A DNA stretch of 64,000 nucleotides from Chryseobacterium gallinarum (GCF_001021975.1 NZ_CP009928.1:1364001-1428000); one strand, 5' to 3'; shown: positions 8,914 through 17,997, numbered from the stretch's first letter. Notes: generated by a model not told the origin, from the letters alone. Numbers and translations: made by a program.

Positions 8914-10053
8914 ATGTACGACGTATTTATAACAAAGGCTTCAAAATATTTACCTAATGAGCCGGTATCGAATGCTGAAATGGAGACATATCTTGGGCTT
9001 ATCAATGACGCTCCTTCTAAAGCAAAATCACTTATTTTAAGAAATAATAAAATTACAACAAGATATTACGCTTTAGATAAGGAAGGAAATCCTACCCACT
9101 CGAATGCACAGCTTACAGCAAAAGCTATTGAAGGCCTTTTTGATGAAAATTTCAGGAAGGAAGACATGAAATTACTATCAGTAGGAACCACTTCTCCGGA
9201 CCAGATTCAACCATCACATGCTTCTATGGTGCATGGTGAACTGAACATTGGGAAATCTATTGAGATTAATACGGCTACAGGCCTGTGCAATTCAGGAATG
9301 AATGCCTTAAATTACGGTTTCCTTTCTGTAAAAGCCGGAGTTAACGAAAATGCAGTATGTGCAGGGTCTGAAAGAATGTCTGCATGGATGACTGCTGATA
9401 AGTTCAACCACGAGGCTGAAAATTTAAAGCTATTGGAGGAAAGACCCATTATTGCTTTTAAAAGAGAGTTCCTGAGATGGATGCTGTCAGACGGAGCAGG
9501 TGCTTTCCTGCTGGAAAATAAACCAAGAGAAAACAGCACCTCTTTAAAGATAGAGTTTATTGACTTCTATTCTTACGCCCACGAAATTGAAGCCTGTATG
9601 TATGCCGGATGTGATAAACAGGAAGACGGAAGCCTGAAATCATGGGCAGACTATCCTTCAGACGAATGGCTGAAGCAGTCTATATTTGCGATCAAACAGG
9701 ATACTAAAATCCTGGACCAGTATATTCTTGTAAAAGGAGCGGAAAGCTTGAGAGCCTCTTTTGATAAACATCATTTAGATCCGGAAAAAATTGATCACGT
9801 TCTGGCTCATATTTCATCAGGTTATTTTAAAGATGGCCTTAGGGAAGAGTTTGCTAAAAAAGGCATGGATTTCCCTGCAGAAAAATGGTTCTATAACCTT
9901 TCTGAGGTTGGAAACATAGGAGCAGGATCTATTTTTATTGCCCTTGAAGAACTGATGAATTCCGGAAGACTTAAAAAAGGGGAAAAAGTACTCCTTTGTG
10001 TTCCTGAAAGTGGAAGATTCGCTTACTCTTGTTCTTTATTAACAGTCTGCTAA
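8914..10053 (+). CDS. darB: Ketosynthase DarB (KAS III-like) for dialkylresorcinol formation
   Basis: A 379-residue thiolase-fold protein of the FabH/KAS III type. The catalytic triad is visible: Cys in TGLCNSG (about residue 124), His in LAHISSGYF (about 299) and Asn in GNIGAGS (about 333). DarB catalyses Claisen condensation of two acyl units to the intermediate cyclised with DarA. It starts one base after darA, and its stop codon overlaps the start of the next gene (TAATG), as in a tightly coupled operon. KAS III proteins for fatty acid initiation are shorter (about 320-330 residues); the extra length and the pairing with darA support DarB. Confidence 0.88.
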   Translation: MYDVFITKASKYLPNEPVSNAEMETYLGLINDAPSKAKSLILRNNKITTRYYALDKEGNPTHSNAQLTAKAIEGLFDENFRKEDMKLLSVGTTSPDQIQPSHASMVHGELNIGKSIEINTATGLCNSGMNALNYGFLSVKAGVNENAVCAGSERMSAWMTADKFNHEAENLKLLEERPIIAFKREFLRWMLSDGAGAFLLENKPRENSTSLKIEFIDFYSYAHEIEACMYAGCDKQEDGSLKSWADYPSDEWLKQSIFAIKQDTKILDQYILVKGAESLRASFDKHHLDPEKIDHVLAHISSGYFKDGLREEFAKKGMDFPAEKWFYNLSEVGNIGAGSIFIALEELMNSGRLKKGEKVLLCVPESGRFAYSCSLLTVC

Positions 10054-10484
10054 TGAAAAACAGACTGCCCACATCCGATAAAGACTTTGTGGAAAGCCTT
10101 ATTCCGCAACGACATCCTTTTGTAATGGTACATGAGCTTACGGAATATTCTGAAAACCATCTTATTTCTCAATTTGAAGTGAAAGAGGATAATATTTTTG
10201 TTCAGGATGGGGTTTTCCAGGCTTCGGGTCTTATTGAACACCAGGCTCAAAGTGTTGCCCTGCACACGGGATATAAGTATTATCTTTTAGGAAAAGAAGC
10301 TCCTACCGGGTATATCGGTGCCATTAAATCTTTTGAGGCTGAAACCTTACCTGCAATAGGAGATCAACTAAAATCGGAGGTGACCATCCTTAATGAAATC
10401 ATGGGAGTAACCCTGGTGGATATTGTTACCAAACTGAATGGTGAGATTATTGCAAGATCACAAATGAAAACCGCTGTAAAATAA
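10053..10484 (+). CDS. Hotdog-fold 3-hydroxyacyl-ACP dehydratase-like protein (ApeP/FabZ-like)
   Basis: A 143-residue hotdog protein. LIPQRHPFVMVHEL near residues 16-29 corresponds to the FabZ N-terminal motif, and GLIEHQAQS (from about residue 59) to the central helix bearing the FabZ catalytic Glu. The GHFPG segment with the FabZ catalytic His is not conserved (IFVQDGVFQ instead), which fits the ApeP-like dehydratases of aryl polyene clusters better than FabZ itself. The start at 10053 overlaps the darB stop. An upstream in-frame ATG at 10029 lies inside darB and is less likely. The likely role is dehydration during polyene chain extension. Confidence 0.75.
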   Translation: MKNRLPTSDKDFVESLIPQRHPFVMVHELTEYSENHLISQFEVKEDNIFVQDGVFQASGLIEHQAQSVALHTGYKYYLLGKEAPTGYIGAIKSFEAETLPAIGDQLKSEVTILNEIMGVTLVDIVTKLNGEIIARSQMKTAVK

Positions 10485-10488
10485 CTGT

Positions 10489-10932
10489 ATGAAAACCAGG
10501 GAAGATAATATGATCAATATACATAACTTTCTACCGCATCGTGAACCTATGCTTATGGCAGACTATATTCTGGAATTAACCCGGGAGAAAGTTGTGACTT
10601 CCTTTGATATAAAGGAGGACAATATATTTGTTCATCATAATGAATTTGTTGAAGCCGGCTTAATTGAAAATCTGGCTCAGACCTGCTCCTCAATCCTTGG
10701 ACAAAACTTTTTTGAAAACCCTGAAGCCGACACCAAAGTTATCGGTTTTATTACCAGCATCAAGAAGATTGAAATTTTCGCTCTTCCTAAAGCAGGCGAC
10801 ACTATTATTTCCAAAGCAGAACTTATTTCTCAGTTTGAAAATATTTGCCATATCTTCTGTGAAACATTTTATAACGATGAACTACTGATCAGAGCAGATA
10901 TCAACCTGTTTATCCAGGAAATCAAATCATAA
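10489..10932 (+). CDS. Second hotdog-fold dehydratase-like protein
   Basis: A 147-residue paralogue of the preceding gene, with NFLPHREPMLMADYIL near residues 13-28 and GLIENLAQ in place of the FabZ central helix. As in its neighbour, the GHFPG motif is missing, although two His residues lie nearby (IFVHHNEF). The pair may form a hetero-oligomeric dehydratase, as known for some two-subunit aryl polyene enzymes; that is inference. It begins 4 bp after its neighbour and is followed by a strong terminator, so it ends operon A. An internal Met at residue 8 is an alternative start. Confidence 0.7.
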   Translation: MKTREDNMINIHNFLPHREPMLMADYILELTREKVVTSFDIKEDNIFVHHNEFVEAGLIENLAQTCSSILGQNFFENPEADTKVIGFITSIKKIEIFALPKAGDTIISKAELISQFENICHIFCETFYNDELLIRADINLFIQEIKS

Positions 10933-10954
10933 TGATCTATTCAAAATACATTGG

Positions 10955-10990
10955 AAGCTGTACATTTTTTGTACAGCTTTTAATATTTTA
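10955..10990 (+). terminator. Terminator of flexirubin operon A
   Basis: AAGCTGTACA (10955-10964) pairs perfectly with TGTACAGCTT (10970-10979) around a T5 loop, followed by a T-rich tail. It lies 22 bp after the last stop codon of the operon. Confidence 0.85.
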
Positions 10991-11004
10991 ATATTATATG
11001 TTTT

Positions 11005-11060
11005 GGCTAAAGCCAATTGAATTTTTACCCATTAGGCGGGCTAAAGCCCGCCGCTATTGA
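11005..11060. repeat. Dispersed GGCTAAAGCC paired palindrome repeat, copy 1
   Basis: GGCTAAAGCC (11005-11014) is followed 20 bp later by a longer palindrome, GGCGGGCTAAAGCCCGCC (11035-11052), and then by CTATTGA. The same order recurs near 42072, 48063 and 52259, always between genes. It looks like a REP-type or other small non-autonomous repeat that folds into two hairpins. Confidence 0.75.
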
Positions 11061-11095
11061 ATATTTAACGGACTTTCATTTATTTCCCTGCAGTA

Positions 11096-11111
11096 TATTT
11101 CACGTGAAACA
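11096..11111. promoter_or_regulatory. parS-like ParB-binding site
   Basis: TATTTCACGTGAAACA differs from the widely conserved parS sequence TGTTTCACGTGAAACA at one position of 16. A half-site, CGTGAAACA, follows at 11123-11131. The site lies in the spacer between convergent operon A and the M16 peptidase gene. parS sites usually cluster in the origin-proximal part of the chromosome. No parA or parB gene is in the window. A single match could be chance, but 15 of 16 positions is unlikely in a window of this size. Confidence 0.6.
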
Positions 11112-11160
11112 TTCCCCGGATCCGTGAAACATTCATCACTAAAGAATAAGCATACTCCAA

Positions 11161-11193
11161 CAAAAAAGATGAGACATTTCTGCCTCATCTTTT
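11161..11193 (-). terminator. Terminator of the M16 peptidase gene
   Basis: AAAAGATGAG (11164-11173) pairs with CTCATCTTTT (11184-11193); on the minus strand the stem is followed by a T-run. It lies 24 bp past the peptidase stop codon. Confidence 0.8.
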
Positions 11194-11216
11194 ATTGTCA
11201 TTTTATCCGAAAAAGA

Positions 11217-14129
11217 TTAATATCCGAAAATTTCTTCAAGAGACACTTCCTGGAATTCCCCCATCTTATTGATGGATTCCATATTCAGGTTTTCTTTCTT
11301 ACCAATAATAGCTGTATTATATTTTACGGGCTTCACTTCGGAATTATAGAATGCTGTAAGTTTCGGTAAAGTCAGGCCTTGGATTTCAGCGTATGTATCT
11401 TTCCTAAGATCATAATCAACACCAAGTTTTTTCAGTGCCAACTGGCTAAAGAAGATATTGGTTCTGTTGATCCTGTTGGAAGCGATTTGTTTCAATGCAG
11501 ATCCTTTTGCATTTTCAAATTGTGCAGGGATCTGTGGTAAAGCAACCATCAGGTCATTCATTGCATTTACTGCCAATGGCAATTTATTAGCCTGGGTTCC
11601 GATATAATTGGTAATATAATTGGCACGCCCTTTTTCCGATGCATTGGCATAAGAAACATAGGCTGAATACGCCAATGATTTACTTTCTCTGATCTCCTGG
11701 AAAACGATGGAAGACAAGCCTCTTCCGAAATACTCATTGAATACATTGGATGCACCGAAATTACTAAGATTTACATTACTTCCTTTTGCCACTTTAGCCA
11801 TTTCCATCTGTACCATATCGTAATTGGTAAAATATACTTTTCCTTCTGCGGAAGGCTCTGCATATTCTTTAGCTTTAGCCGGTTGTAAACTCGCATTGAC
11901 GATGTAAGGCTTTACTGCTTTTTCCAATCCGGCCTGGTCCTGTCCGTAAAGGAATACCTGATATGGATATTGGTTCAATGTTTTCACCTTTTTCATCAGC
12001 TCATTCACATCAATGCTCTGAAGACGTTCCCTGGAAACAATATCCGTCATTCTTGAATCTTTACCATATTTTGCATAATTGGAAAGCGCTGCCATGATTC
12101 TGTTTTTATCTTTTTTAGCTGCCGCCCGTGCTTCCAGGATCGTTTTTACAGTCTGATCGTAGATTGCCTTATCTGCTTTCACATTGGTCATCCAGTGATT
12201 CATCAGTTCTATTCCTTTCTTCATATTACTTTCCAGTCCGCTTAATGTAATAATGGTCTGATCATTGGAAGTACTCACATAATTGGAAATCCCTAATTTG
12301 TAAAATTCTTCCTTCAGCTGTTCCGGAGTATATTTATCTGTACCAAGGTATTTAAATACGGTTCCTGCAATAGAAAGTTCTTTATCATTATCCGTTCCGA
12401 AAGGGAAAATATAACTTACCTGAGCGATCCCGTTATATTTATTTTTCACAAAGCTTACTGTCTTGTCCTTAATCTGTGAAGTCTGGATTGCCGTTTTATA
12501 ATCAATAAATTCAGGCTTGATTTCAGCTACTTTTGCATTTAAAATATCTTTCAGGAAGGGAGACTGGGCTTCTCTGTTCAATTTGATCGGGGTAATTCCC
12601 GGATTCTCTACCCGAACCAATTTATCATTCACTCCTTTTTCTTTATAAACAACAACATAATTATCTTTAAAGAATTCATTGGCAAACTTTACAACATCAG
12701 CTTTGGTGATTTTCTCATACTGATTGATATCATCCAACTCTTGCTCCCATGACCTTTCGTTAATGTAAGCATTATAAAGCTCAGTGGCCAGTCCGTCTGC
12801 AGTTTCCCATCCCTTCATCCGCTGAACCTTCTTATCATTCACGATGGCTTCAAGCATCCAGTCCGGAAACTGCCCTTTCTTCACCAGGTCAAGCTGATCC
12901 AATAATAATTTTTTAGCTTCATCAAAACTTTGTCCGTCTTTAGGCGTAACAGATAATCCAAAGTAGCCATACATTTTGAATGGTGATTCATAAGCACTCG
13001 CTCCAAGGGTCTTTTGTTTTTGGTTAATATTAAGGTCAATCAGACCTGCACCACCCCTGTTACTCAAAATTTCAGCAATTACATCTGCTATCCTGGCTTC
13101 CTGGCTTCCATAAGAATCCGTTCTCCAGGCCATGGTCATTCTTGGTGTTGAAGGGCTCTTCACCGTTCTGGTAACGATCTTGGTCATAGGTTCCTCCGTT
13201 ACCCTCTTTTTCATTGGCAGTTCCTTATATTTGAAAGAACCGAAATATTGATCAACTAATTTTATAGTTTTGTCAAAATCCAGGTCTCCCACCAGTACCA
13301 CGGCCATATTGTTAGGCACATAATAAGTATCGAAATATTTATGGATAGCTACCATTGAAGGATTCTTCAAATGTTCCGATGTTCCGATTGTTGTCTGCTG
13401 CCCATTCGGATGTTTAGGGAAAAGAGCTTCCATTAAAGCATAATTGACAAGACGTCCATCATTATCCTGCGCCCTGTTGTACTCTTCATACACCGCCTCC
13501 AGTTCCGTATGGAAAAGACGCAATACCAATTCTGAAAAACGCTCTTTCTCTACCTTCAGCCATTTTTCGAGTTCATTGGAAGGAATGTTATTTTTATAAA
13601 CCGTTTCATCCAGCCAGGTATGGGCATTGGTTCCCGTAGCTCCTAATGAAGAAATAGCTTTATCATATTCATTGGCGATAGCATATCCGGATGCTTCCTG
13701 GGAAACCTCATCAATTTTTTTGTAAAGTTCCTTTTTCTTGGCCGGATCTTTTTCTGCCTTATGCTGTTCATATAGGTCGGAAATCTGCTGCAACAGCACT
13801 TTTTCTTTGGCCCAGTCCTGTGTTCCCAAACGTGAAGTTCCTTTGAAAACCATATGCTCCAGATAATGAGCCAACCCTGTATTATCACTCGGATCGTTAT
13901 TAGAACCCGTTCTTACAGGGATGTAGGTCTGGATTCTTGGGGCATCTTCATTTTTTGCCAGATAAACCTTCAGGCCGTTTTTTAAAGTATATACCCTTAC
14001 ACCAGCCTGGTCGTTTTTTACCGTTTCATAGGTATACCCCTGGGCATCGGTAAGCTTTTGTGTGTCGAATTTCTGTGCCATTACACTTAGCATACAGAAA
14101 AGCGAAGCAGAAATAAAAAACTTTTTCAT
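11217..14129 (-). CDS. M16 family (pitrilysin/insulinase-type) secreted zinc peptidase
   Basis: A 970-residue protein with a signal peptide (MKKFFISASLFCMLSVMA, cleavage before QKF). It carries the inverted zinc motif HxxEH as HYLEHMVFKG (residues about 88-97), with a downstream acidic helix, ELEAVYEEYN, that supplies the third zinc ligand. Two M16 halves are present: a catalytic N-terminal half and a C-terminal half without the motif. It should degrade peptides in the periplasm or at the cell surface. It lies on the opposite strand between flexirubin operons A and B and has its own terminator, so it is probably not a pigment gene. Family members of 900-1000 residues with both halves on one chain are common in Bacteroidetes. 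Confidence 0.93.
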   Translation of the reverse strand: MKKFFISASLFCMLSVMAQKFDTQKLTDAQGYTYETVKNDQAGVRVYTLKNGLKVYLAKNEDAPRIQTYIPVRTGSNNDPSDNTGLAHYLEHMVFKGTSRLGTQDWAKEKVLLQQISDLYEQHKAEKDPAKKKELYKKIDEVSQEASGYAIANEYDKAISSLGATGTNAHTWLDETVYKNNIPSNELEKWLKVEKERFSELVLRLFHTELEAVYEEYNRAQDNDGRLVNYALMEALFPKHPNGQQTTIGTSEHLKNPSMVAIHKYFDTYYVPNNMAVVLVGDLDFDKTIKLVDQYFGSFKYKELPMKKRVTEEPMTKIVTRTVKSPSTPRMTMAWRTDSYGSQEARIADVIAEILSNRGGAGLIDLNINQKQKTLGASAYESPFKMYGYFGLSVTPKDGQSFDEAKKLLLDQLDLVKKGQFPDWMLEAIVNDKKVQRMKGWETADGLATELYNAYINERSWEQELDDINQYEKITKADVVKFANEFFKDNYVVVYKEKGVNDKLVRVENPGITPIKLNREAQSPFLKDILNAKVAEIKPEFIDYKTAIQTSQIKDKTVSFVKNKYNGIAQVSYIFPFGTDNDKELSIAGTVFKYLGTDKYTPEQLKEEFYKLGISNYVSTSNDQTIITLSGLESNMKKGIELMNHWMTNVKADKAIYDQTVKTILEARAAAKKDKNRIMAALSNYAKYGKDSRMTDIVSRERLQSIDVNELMKKVKTLNQYPYQVFLYGQDQAGLEKAVKPYIVNASLQPAKAKEYAEPSAEGKVYFTNYDMVQMEMAKVAKGSNVNLSNFGASNVFNEYFGRGLSSIVFQEIRESKSLAYSAYVSYANASEKGRANYITNYIGTQANKLPLAVNAMNDLMVALPQIPAQFENAKGSALKQIASNRINRTNIFFSQLALKKLGVDYDLRKDTYAEIQGLTLPKLTAFYNSEVKPVKYNTAIIGKKENLNMESINKMGEFQEVSLEEIFGY

Positions 14130-14522
14130 AGTTGTTATTTATTTTAATATCCAAATTTCTAAGTCATTAGTCTTATTAATCATACACTTGTTACAGTTCA
14201 TCTATTACACATGTAAACATTAATCACAATACTGCTATTTAAGATTAAAATCTTTCAGGTTAGTTAAACATCAGATGAAAAAACTGGAAACAATCCGAAA
14301 TAGCCTAGGAAAATAAGACATCATTTTGGGCCGGAAACATTACTATATTTTACCTGAAAAATGCCGGGAATCTCTGATACAGCCGGTTTTGGGATCACAT
14401 TAATACCTTCCTTTTTAATATGATTTACATATAATGTATTTTCACTATTTTAGCCACCTGATTAAAAATCAAAACAGGTGAACCCTATATTTATCTGAAA
14501 TCTAAAAAATAATATTATTTAG
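14130..14522. other. 393-bp divergent intergenic region ahead of flexirubin operon B
   Basis: AT-rich spacer between the divergent M16 peptidase gene and operon B. It holds an inverted repeat CACCTG (14455-14460) / CAGGTG (14475-14480) about 45 bp upstream of the first gene, overlapping where operon B's promoter should lie. TATATTTA at 14486-14493 is a one-mismatch TAnnTTTG box. I see no convincing -33 element, RNA gene or coding sequence. A possible 13-codon ORF at 14275 looks like chance. Confidence 0.5.
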
Positions 14523-14927
14523 ATGAAAAAGCAAGACCTGCCTCAAGACGAAAGTAATCTAAAGTCCGCCAACATGACTGAAGTCTTGTACGTTACGGAT
14601 GAAAATGATAATTATACGACTGCAAACAGCACAGGCTGGGATGCAAAAAAAGCAGCATTGGATGAATCCATGGAGCTTATTCATGAAAGAATTGAAGAAG
14701 CCAGACAAAATGTTGCCAATAATAAGGTAAGTCCCATCGTTTATTTTATGGAACTGAATAAGATGGATTTAGGAGTGCTTGCCGCTTATGTAGGAATGTG
14801 GCAATGGAGGGTAAAAAGACACTTCCGCCCCAAAAAATTTAAAACACTGAGTGAAACCGTACTGAAAAAATATGCTGATGCATTTGGAATTTCAGTGGAT
14901 GAATTAAAAAACTTCGACGGGAAATAA
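14523..14927 (+). CDS. HTH-like protein heading flexirubin operon B
   Basis: A 134-residue soluble protein. The C-terminal half, from FMELNKMDLGVLAAYVG to ADAFGISVDELKNF (about residues 75-131), has the helical spacing and the final 'ISVDEL' string of Cro/C1 (XRE-type) DNA-binding domains. The N-terminal half is acidic and has a predicted helix (about 48-68). It is the first gene of operon B and faces a long AT-rich spacer, so it may regulate the pigment genes. That is inference: the HTH is weak, and the protein could instead be a small structural or adaptor protein. Confidence 0.6.
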   Translation: MKKQDLPQDESNLKSANMTEVLYVTDENDNYTTANSTGWDAKKAALDESMELIHERIEEARQNVANNKVSPIVYFMELNKMDLGVLAAYVGMWQWRVKRHFRPKKFKTLSETVLKKYADAFGISVDELKNFDGK

Positions 14928-14986
14928 ATGAAATAAGCATACTGTTATGTGACTTCATTTAACCAATGAAAAGATAAAAGCTGCAA

Positions 14987-15982
14987 ATGAAACTAAACTT
15001 TGAACACCATCAGACTGCACATTGCGAAAACGGTGTTGCTTCCAATTTACTGCTCAATAAAGGACTTAAGCTAAGCGAACCTATGATTTTCGGAATCGGT
15101 TCCGGATTGTTTTTCGTCTACCTGCCTTTTTTAAAGGTAAACTTTGCCCCGGGTTTCAGTTATCGTCCGATGCCGGGTGCCATTTTTAGCAAAGCAGCTA
15201 AGAGATTAGGAATTAAAATAAAAAGAGAAAAATTTTCAAATCCTAAAGATGCCCAAAAGGCTCTTGAAAGAAATCTGGAACAAAATATACCTACAGGGCT
15301 TCAGGTAGGAGTTTTTAACCTTACTTACTTTCCTGAAGAATATAAATTTCACTTCAATGCCCATAATCTTGTTGTTTATGGTAAAGAAGACGGAAGATTC
15401 CTGATCAGCGATCCTGTAATGGATTATGTAACTTCTCTTTCCGAAGCAGAACTGGAAAAGGTAAGATATGCAAAAGGAGCACTTCCTCCAAAAGGACATA
15501 TGTATTATCCTATTTATGTACCTGAAAATATCCATCTTGAGGAAGCCATCAAAAAAGGAATTAAAGACACCTGCAAAAATATGCTTGCTCCGGTGCCTCT
15601 CATCGGAGTAAAAGCAATGAGATGGGTGGCGAAAAGCATTCCAAAATGGGCAGAAAAGAAAGGAACCAAAGTGACCAATCATTACCTTGGTCAGCTAATC
15701 AGAATGCAGGAGGAAATTGGTACCGGCGGAGGAGGTTTCCGTTTTATTTACGGGGCTTTTCTACAGGAAGCTGCTGTCATTCTTAAAAATGATGAGTTGA
15801 AAGAATTATCAAAAGAAATCACTTCCATCGGTGACCTTTGGAGAGACTTTGCGGTAGACATTGCCAGAGTGTATAAAAACAGAAACTCAAAGAGCAATAT
15901 TTATCATGAATTGTCCAGGACAATGCTGCATATTGCAGATCTGGAAGAAGCTTTTTACAAAAAACTGAGAAAGGCGATCTGA
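14987..15982 (+). CDS. BtrH-like N-terminal domain protein (putative acyl-ACP acyltransferase)
   Basis: A 331-residue protein starting with the BtrH N-terminal signature: HCENGVASNLL (Cys at about residue 13), later HFNAHNLVVYG and LISDPVMD, which together suggest a papain-like Cys-His-Asp arrangement. BtrH of butirosin biosynthesis moves an acyl group from an ACP onto an amine. Here it lies 1 bp upstream of an ABC exporter in a cluster with two ACPs, so an acyl-ACP transfer or release step in flexirubin assembly is plausible. The C-terminal part (about 170-331) is helical and matches the DUF4872-type extension seen with BtrH domains. The exact substrate is unknown. Confidence 0.75.
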   Translation: MKLNFEHHQTAHCENGVASNLLLNKGLKLSEPMIFGIGSGLFFVYLPFLKVNFAPGFSYRPMPGAIFSKAAKRLGIKIKREKFSNPKDAQKALERNLEQNIPTGLQVGVFNLTYFPEEYKFHFNAHNLVVYGKEDGRFLISDPVMDYVTSLSEAELEKVRYAKGALPPKGHMYYPIYVPENIHLEEAIKKGIKDTCKNMLAPVPLIGVKAMRWVAKSIPKWAEKKGTKVTNHYLGQLIRMQEEIGTGGGGFRFIYGAFLQEAAVILKNDELKELSKEITSIGDLWRDFAVDIARVYKNRNSKSNIYHELSRTMLHIADLEEAFYKKLRKAI

Positions 15983-15983
15983 T

Positions 15984-16742
15984 ATGACGGAGAAAATGAT
16001 TGAGATCAAAAATCTATATAAAAAATACAAAAATTCCGATGAATTTTCTGTCAATGATATCTCTTTGGAGATAGGCAAAAATGAGATTTATGGAATTCTT
16101 GGTCCTAACGGGGCCGGTAAAACCACACTGATTTCCATGCTTTCAGGACTGATTAAACCTACCTCGGGGCAATTCACGATCAATGGTTTATCCCCGCATA
16201 AAGACCATTTCAAAATAAGACAGATCATTGGGATTGTACCACAGGAATACGCATTGTATCCTACCCTTACCGCGAAAGAAAACCTGATGTTTTTCGGAAG
16301 CCTGTATGGTTTAAAGCATAAACAGCTTACCCGTGCTATCGATGAATCCCTTGAGATTATGGGGCTTTCAAAATTTGCTGATAAACAGGTAGGACAATTC
16401 TCAGGAGGGATGAAACGCCGCTGTAACCTGATCGCCGGCACCCTTCATAACCCGAAGGTGTTATTTCTGGATGAGCCTACTGTAGGAGTAGATGTTCAGT
16501 CTAAGAAAGTAATCATTGATTTCCTTCAGGGTCTGAATAAAAAAGGGACATGCATTATTTATACTTCCCATCACCTTTCTGAAGCAGAAGAATTCTGTAC
16601 TAAAATCGCCATTATAGACAGAGGTAAAATTCATGCTGTAGGAAGCCCTGAAGAACTTGTTTCTCAGATTGCCCACGCAGAAAACCTTGAAGATGTTTTC
16701 ATTTCATTAACCGGAAAAGAATTAAGAGATGTTGTTGTATAA
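15984..16742 (+). CDS. ABC transporter ATP-binding protein
   Basis: A 252-residue ATPase with Walker A GPNGAGKTT (about residues 39-47), Q-loop VPQEYALYP, signature QFSGGMKRR, Walker B VLFLDEPTVGVD and the switch His in TSHHLSEAEE. It belongs to the DrrA/NodI-type class that pairs with ABC-2 permeases. It starts 1 bp after the BtrH-like gene, and its end overlaps the permease gene by 14 bp. It would energise export of a pigment precursor or lipid across the inner membrane. Confidence 0.93.
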   Translation: MTEKMIEIKNLYKKYKNSDEFSVNDISLEIGKNEIYGILGPNGAGKTTLISMLSGLIKPTSGQFTINGLSPHKDHFKIRQIIGIVPQEYALYPTLTAKENLMFFGSLYGLKHKQLTRAIDESLEIMGLSKFADKQVGQFSGGMKRRCNLIAGTLHNPKVLFLDEPTVGVDVQSKKVIIDFLQGLNKKGTCIIYTSHHLSEAEEFCTKIAIIDRGKIHAVGSPEELVSQIAHAENLEDVFISLTGKELRDVVV

Positions 16743-17997
16743 ATTGTGGAGAAGTTTTATGAAGGAAGTCCTTCTGCTGAAAAGAGATATCGGTGGGATT
16801 GTCATTATTTTCGTAATGCCGTTGCTCCTTATCATCACCATTACTCTTATTCAGGATTCTACTTTCAAAAACCTTGAAGGATCAAAAATTCCGATTATTT
16901 TCATTGATCATGATAAATCTGAGGTTTCAAAAAATATAAAAAGTGAGCTGGAAAACAGTAAAACGTTTCAATTGTTAACCGGTTTTAATGAAAAGTCAGC
17001 TCAGGAAGCCGTTTTTTCGGGAGATTACCAGATGGCGATTGTCATCCCTGAAAACCTGACAAAGGATTTAAACTCCAATATTGAATCCAAGGTTCAGACT
17101 ATTGTAAGCTCATTCGGCCTGGAAAGTGATTCCGTGAAAACTAAAACAGAAGCTCCGAAAGCCAGAGATATACATTTGTACTTTGACCCTGCTACCAACG
17201 CCGGATTCAAAAACTCAGTGATGAACTCCGTCAACAAGATGGTTTTTGAAATCGAAAATAAAAAAATTTATAAGGCTTTTCAGGATCAGTTGGGGACATC
17301 CGAGAAGCTCGATCAGAACAAAAACCTGATCAGTTTTAAAGAAATCACTCCCCAAAAAGGAGAAATGGATGTAATGCCGAATTCCGTTCAGCACAATGTT
17401 CCGGCATGGACGCTTTTTGCCATCTTTTTTATTGTGGTTCCTTTGTCTATCAATCTGGTAAAAGAGAAAAGCCAGGGTACCAGTGTAAGAGCCAGGATAA
17501 GCCCTACTCCTTATTTCGTTCATATTTTAGGAAAGACATTTACATACCTTATTATCTGCATCATCCAGTTTTTGCTGATGGTTGCAGTCGGAATTTACCT
17601 TTTCCCCTACATGGATCTTCCGGCGTTTGATGTTTCGGGCAAGATGTTCCAGCTTATTATAGTAACTTTATTTGCCGGATTGGCTGCTATCGGGTTTGGG
17701 GTCTTATTAGGAACAATTGCCGATACCCAGGAACAGTCTGCACCTTTCGGAGCCACTTCAGTAGTAGTATTGGCGGCTATCGGCGGAATCTGGGTCCCGG
17801 TATTCCTGATGCCCGAATTTATGCAGACTATTGCCAGGTTCTCCCCTATGAACTGGGGACTGAATGCTTATTATGATATTATTTTAAGAAACAGCGGGAT
17901 CGGGGGAATTGCCAGGGAATTGGCTTTCCTGCTTTTATTTTATATCGCCACAGTATCTGTTTCCATTTTTTACGAAAAAAAACAAAATGCAATCTAA
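16729..17997 (+). CDS. ABC-2 type transporter permease
   Basis: A 422-residue permease of the ABC-2 family: an N-terminal membrane helix after KEVLLLKRD, a large extracytoplasmic domain (about residues 45-220), then five or more C-terminal helices (about 225-415) including the ABC-2 stretch around PVFLMPEFMQTIARFSPMNW. It overlaps the ATPase gene by 14 bp and the thioesterase gene by 11 bp, so all are co-translated. It forms the membrane part of the exporter; the substrate is inferred to be a flexirubin component from the context. Confidence 0.9.
   Translation: MLLYKLWRSFMKEVLLLKRDIGGIVIIFVMPLLLIITITLIQDSTFKNLEGSKIPIIFIDHDKSEVSKNIKSELENSKTFQLLTGFNEKSAQEAVFSGDYQMAIVIPENLTKDLNSNIESKVQTIVSSFGLESDSVKTKTEAPKARDIHLYFDPATNAGFKNSVMNSVNKMVFEIENKKIYKAFQDQLGTSEKLDQNKNLISFKEITPQKGEMDVMPNSVQHNVPAWTLFAIFFIVVPLSINLVKEKSQGTSVRARISPTPYFVHILGKTFTYLIICIIQFLLMVAVGIYLFPYMDLPAFDVSGKMFQLIIVTLFAGLAAIGFGVLLGTIADTQEQSAPFGATSVVVLAAIGGIWVPVFLMPEFMQTIARFSPMNWGLNAYYDIILRNSGIGGIARELAFLLLFYIATVSVSIFYEKKQNAI

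Noticed and set aside
10029..10052. Upstream start for the first dehydratase-like gene
   Set aside because: It lies inside darB; the ATG overlapping the darB stop is the usual operon arrangement.
14275..14316. ORF of 13 codons (MKKLETIRNSLGK), like a bacteriocin leader
   Set aside because: Too short, no Gly-Gly leader cleavage motif, no modification or export gene next to it.
17909..17986. Extended start of the thioesterase gene inside the permease gene
   Set aside because: The extra residues are not part of the hotdog fold and read the permease in another frame.
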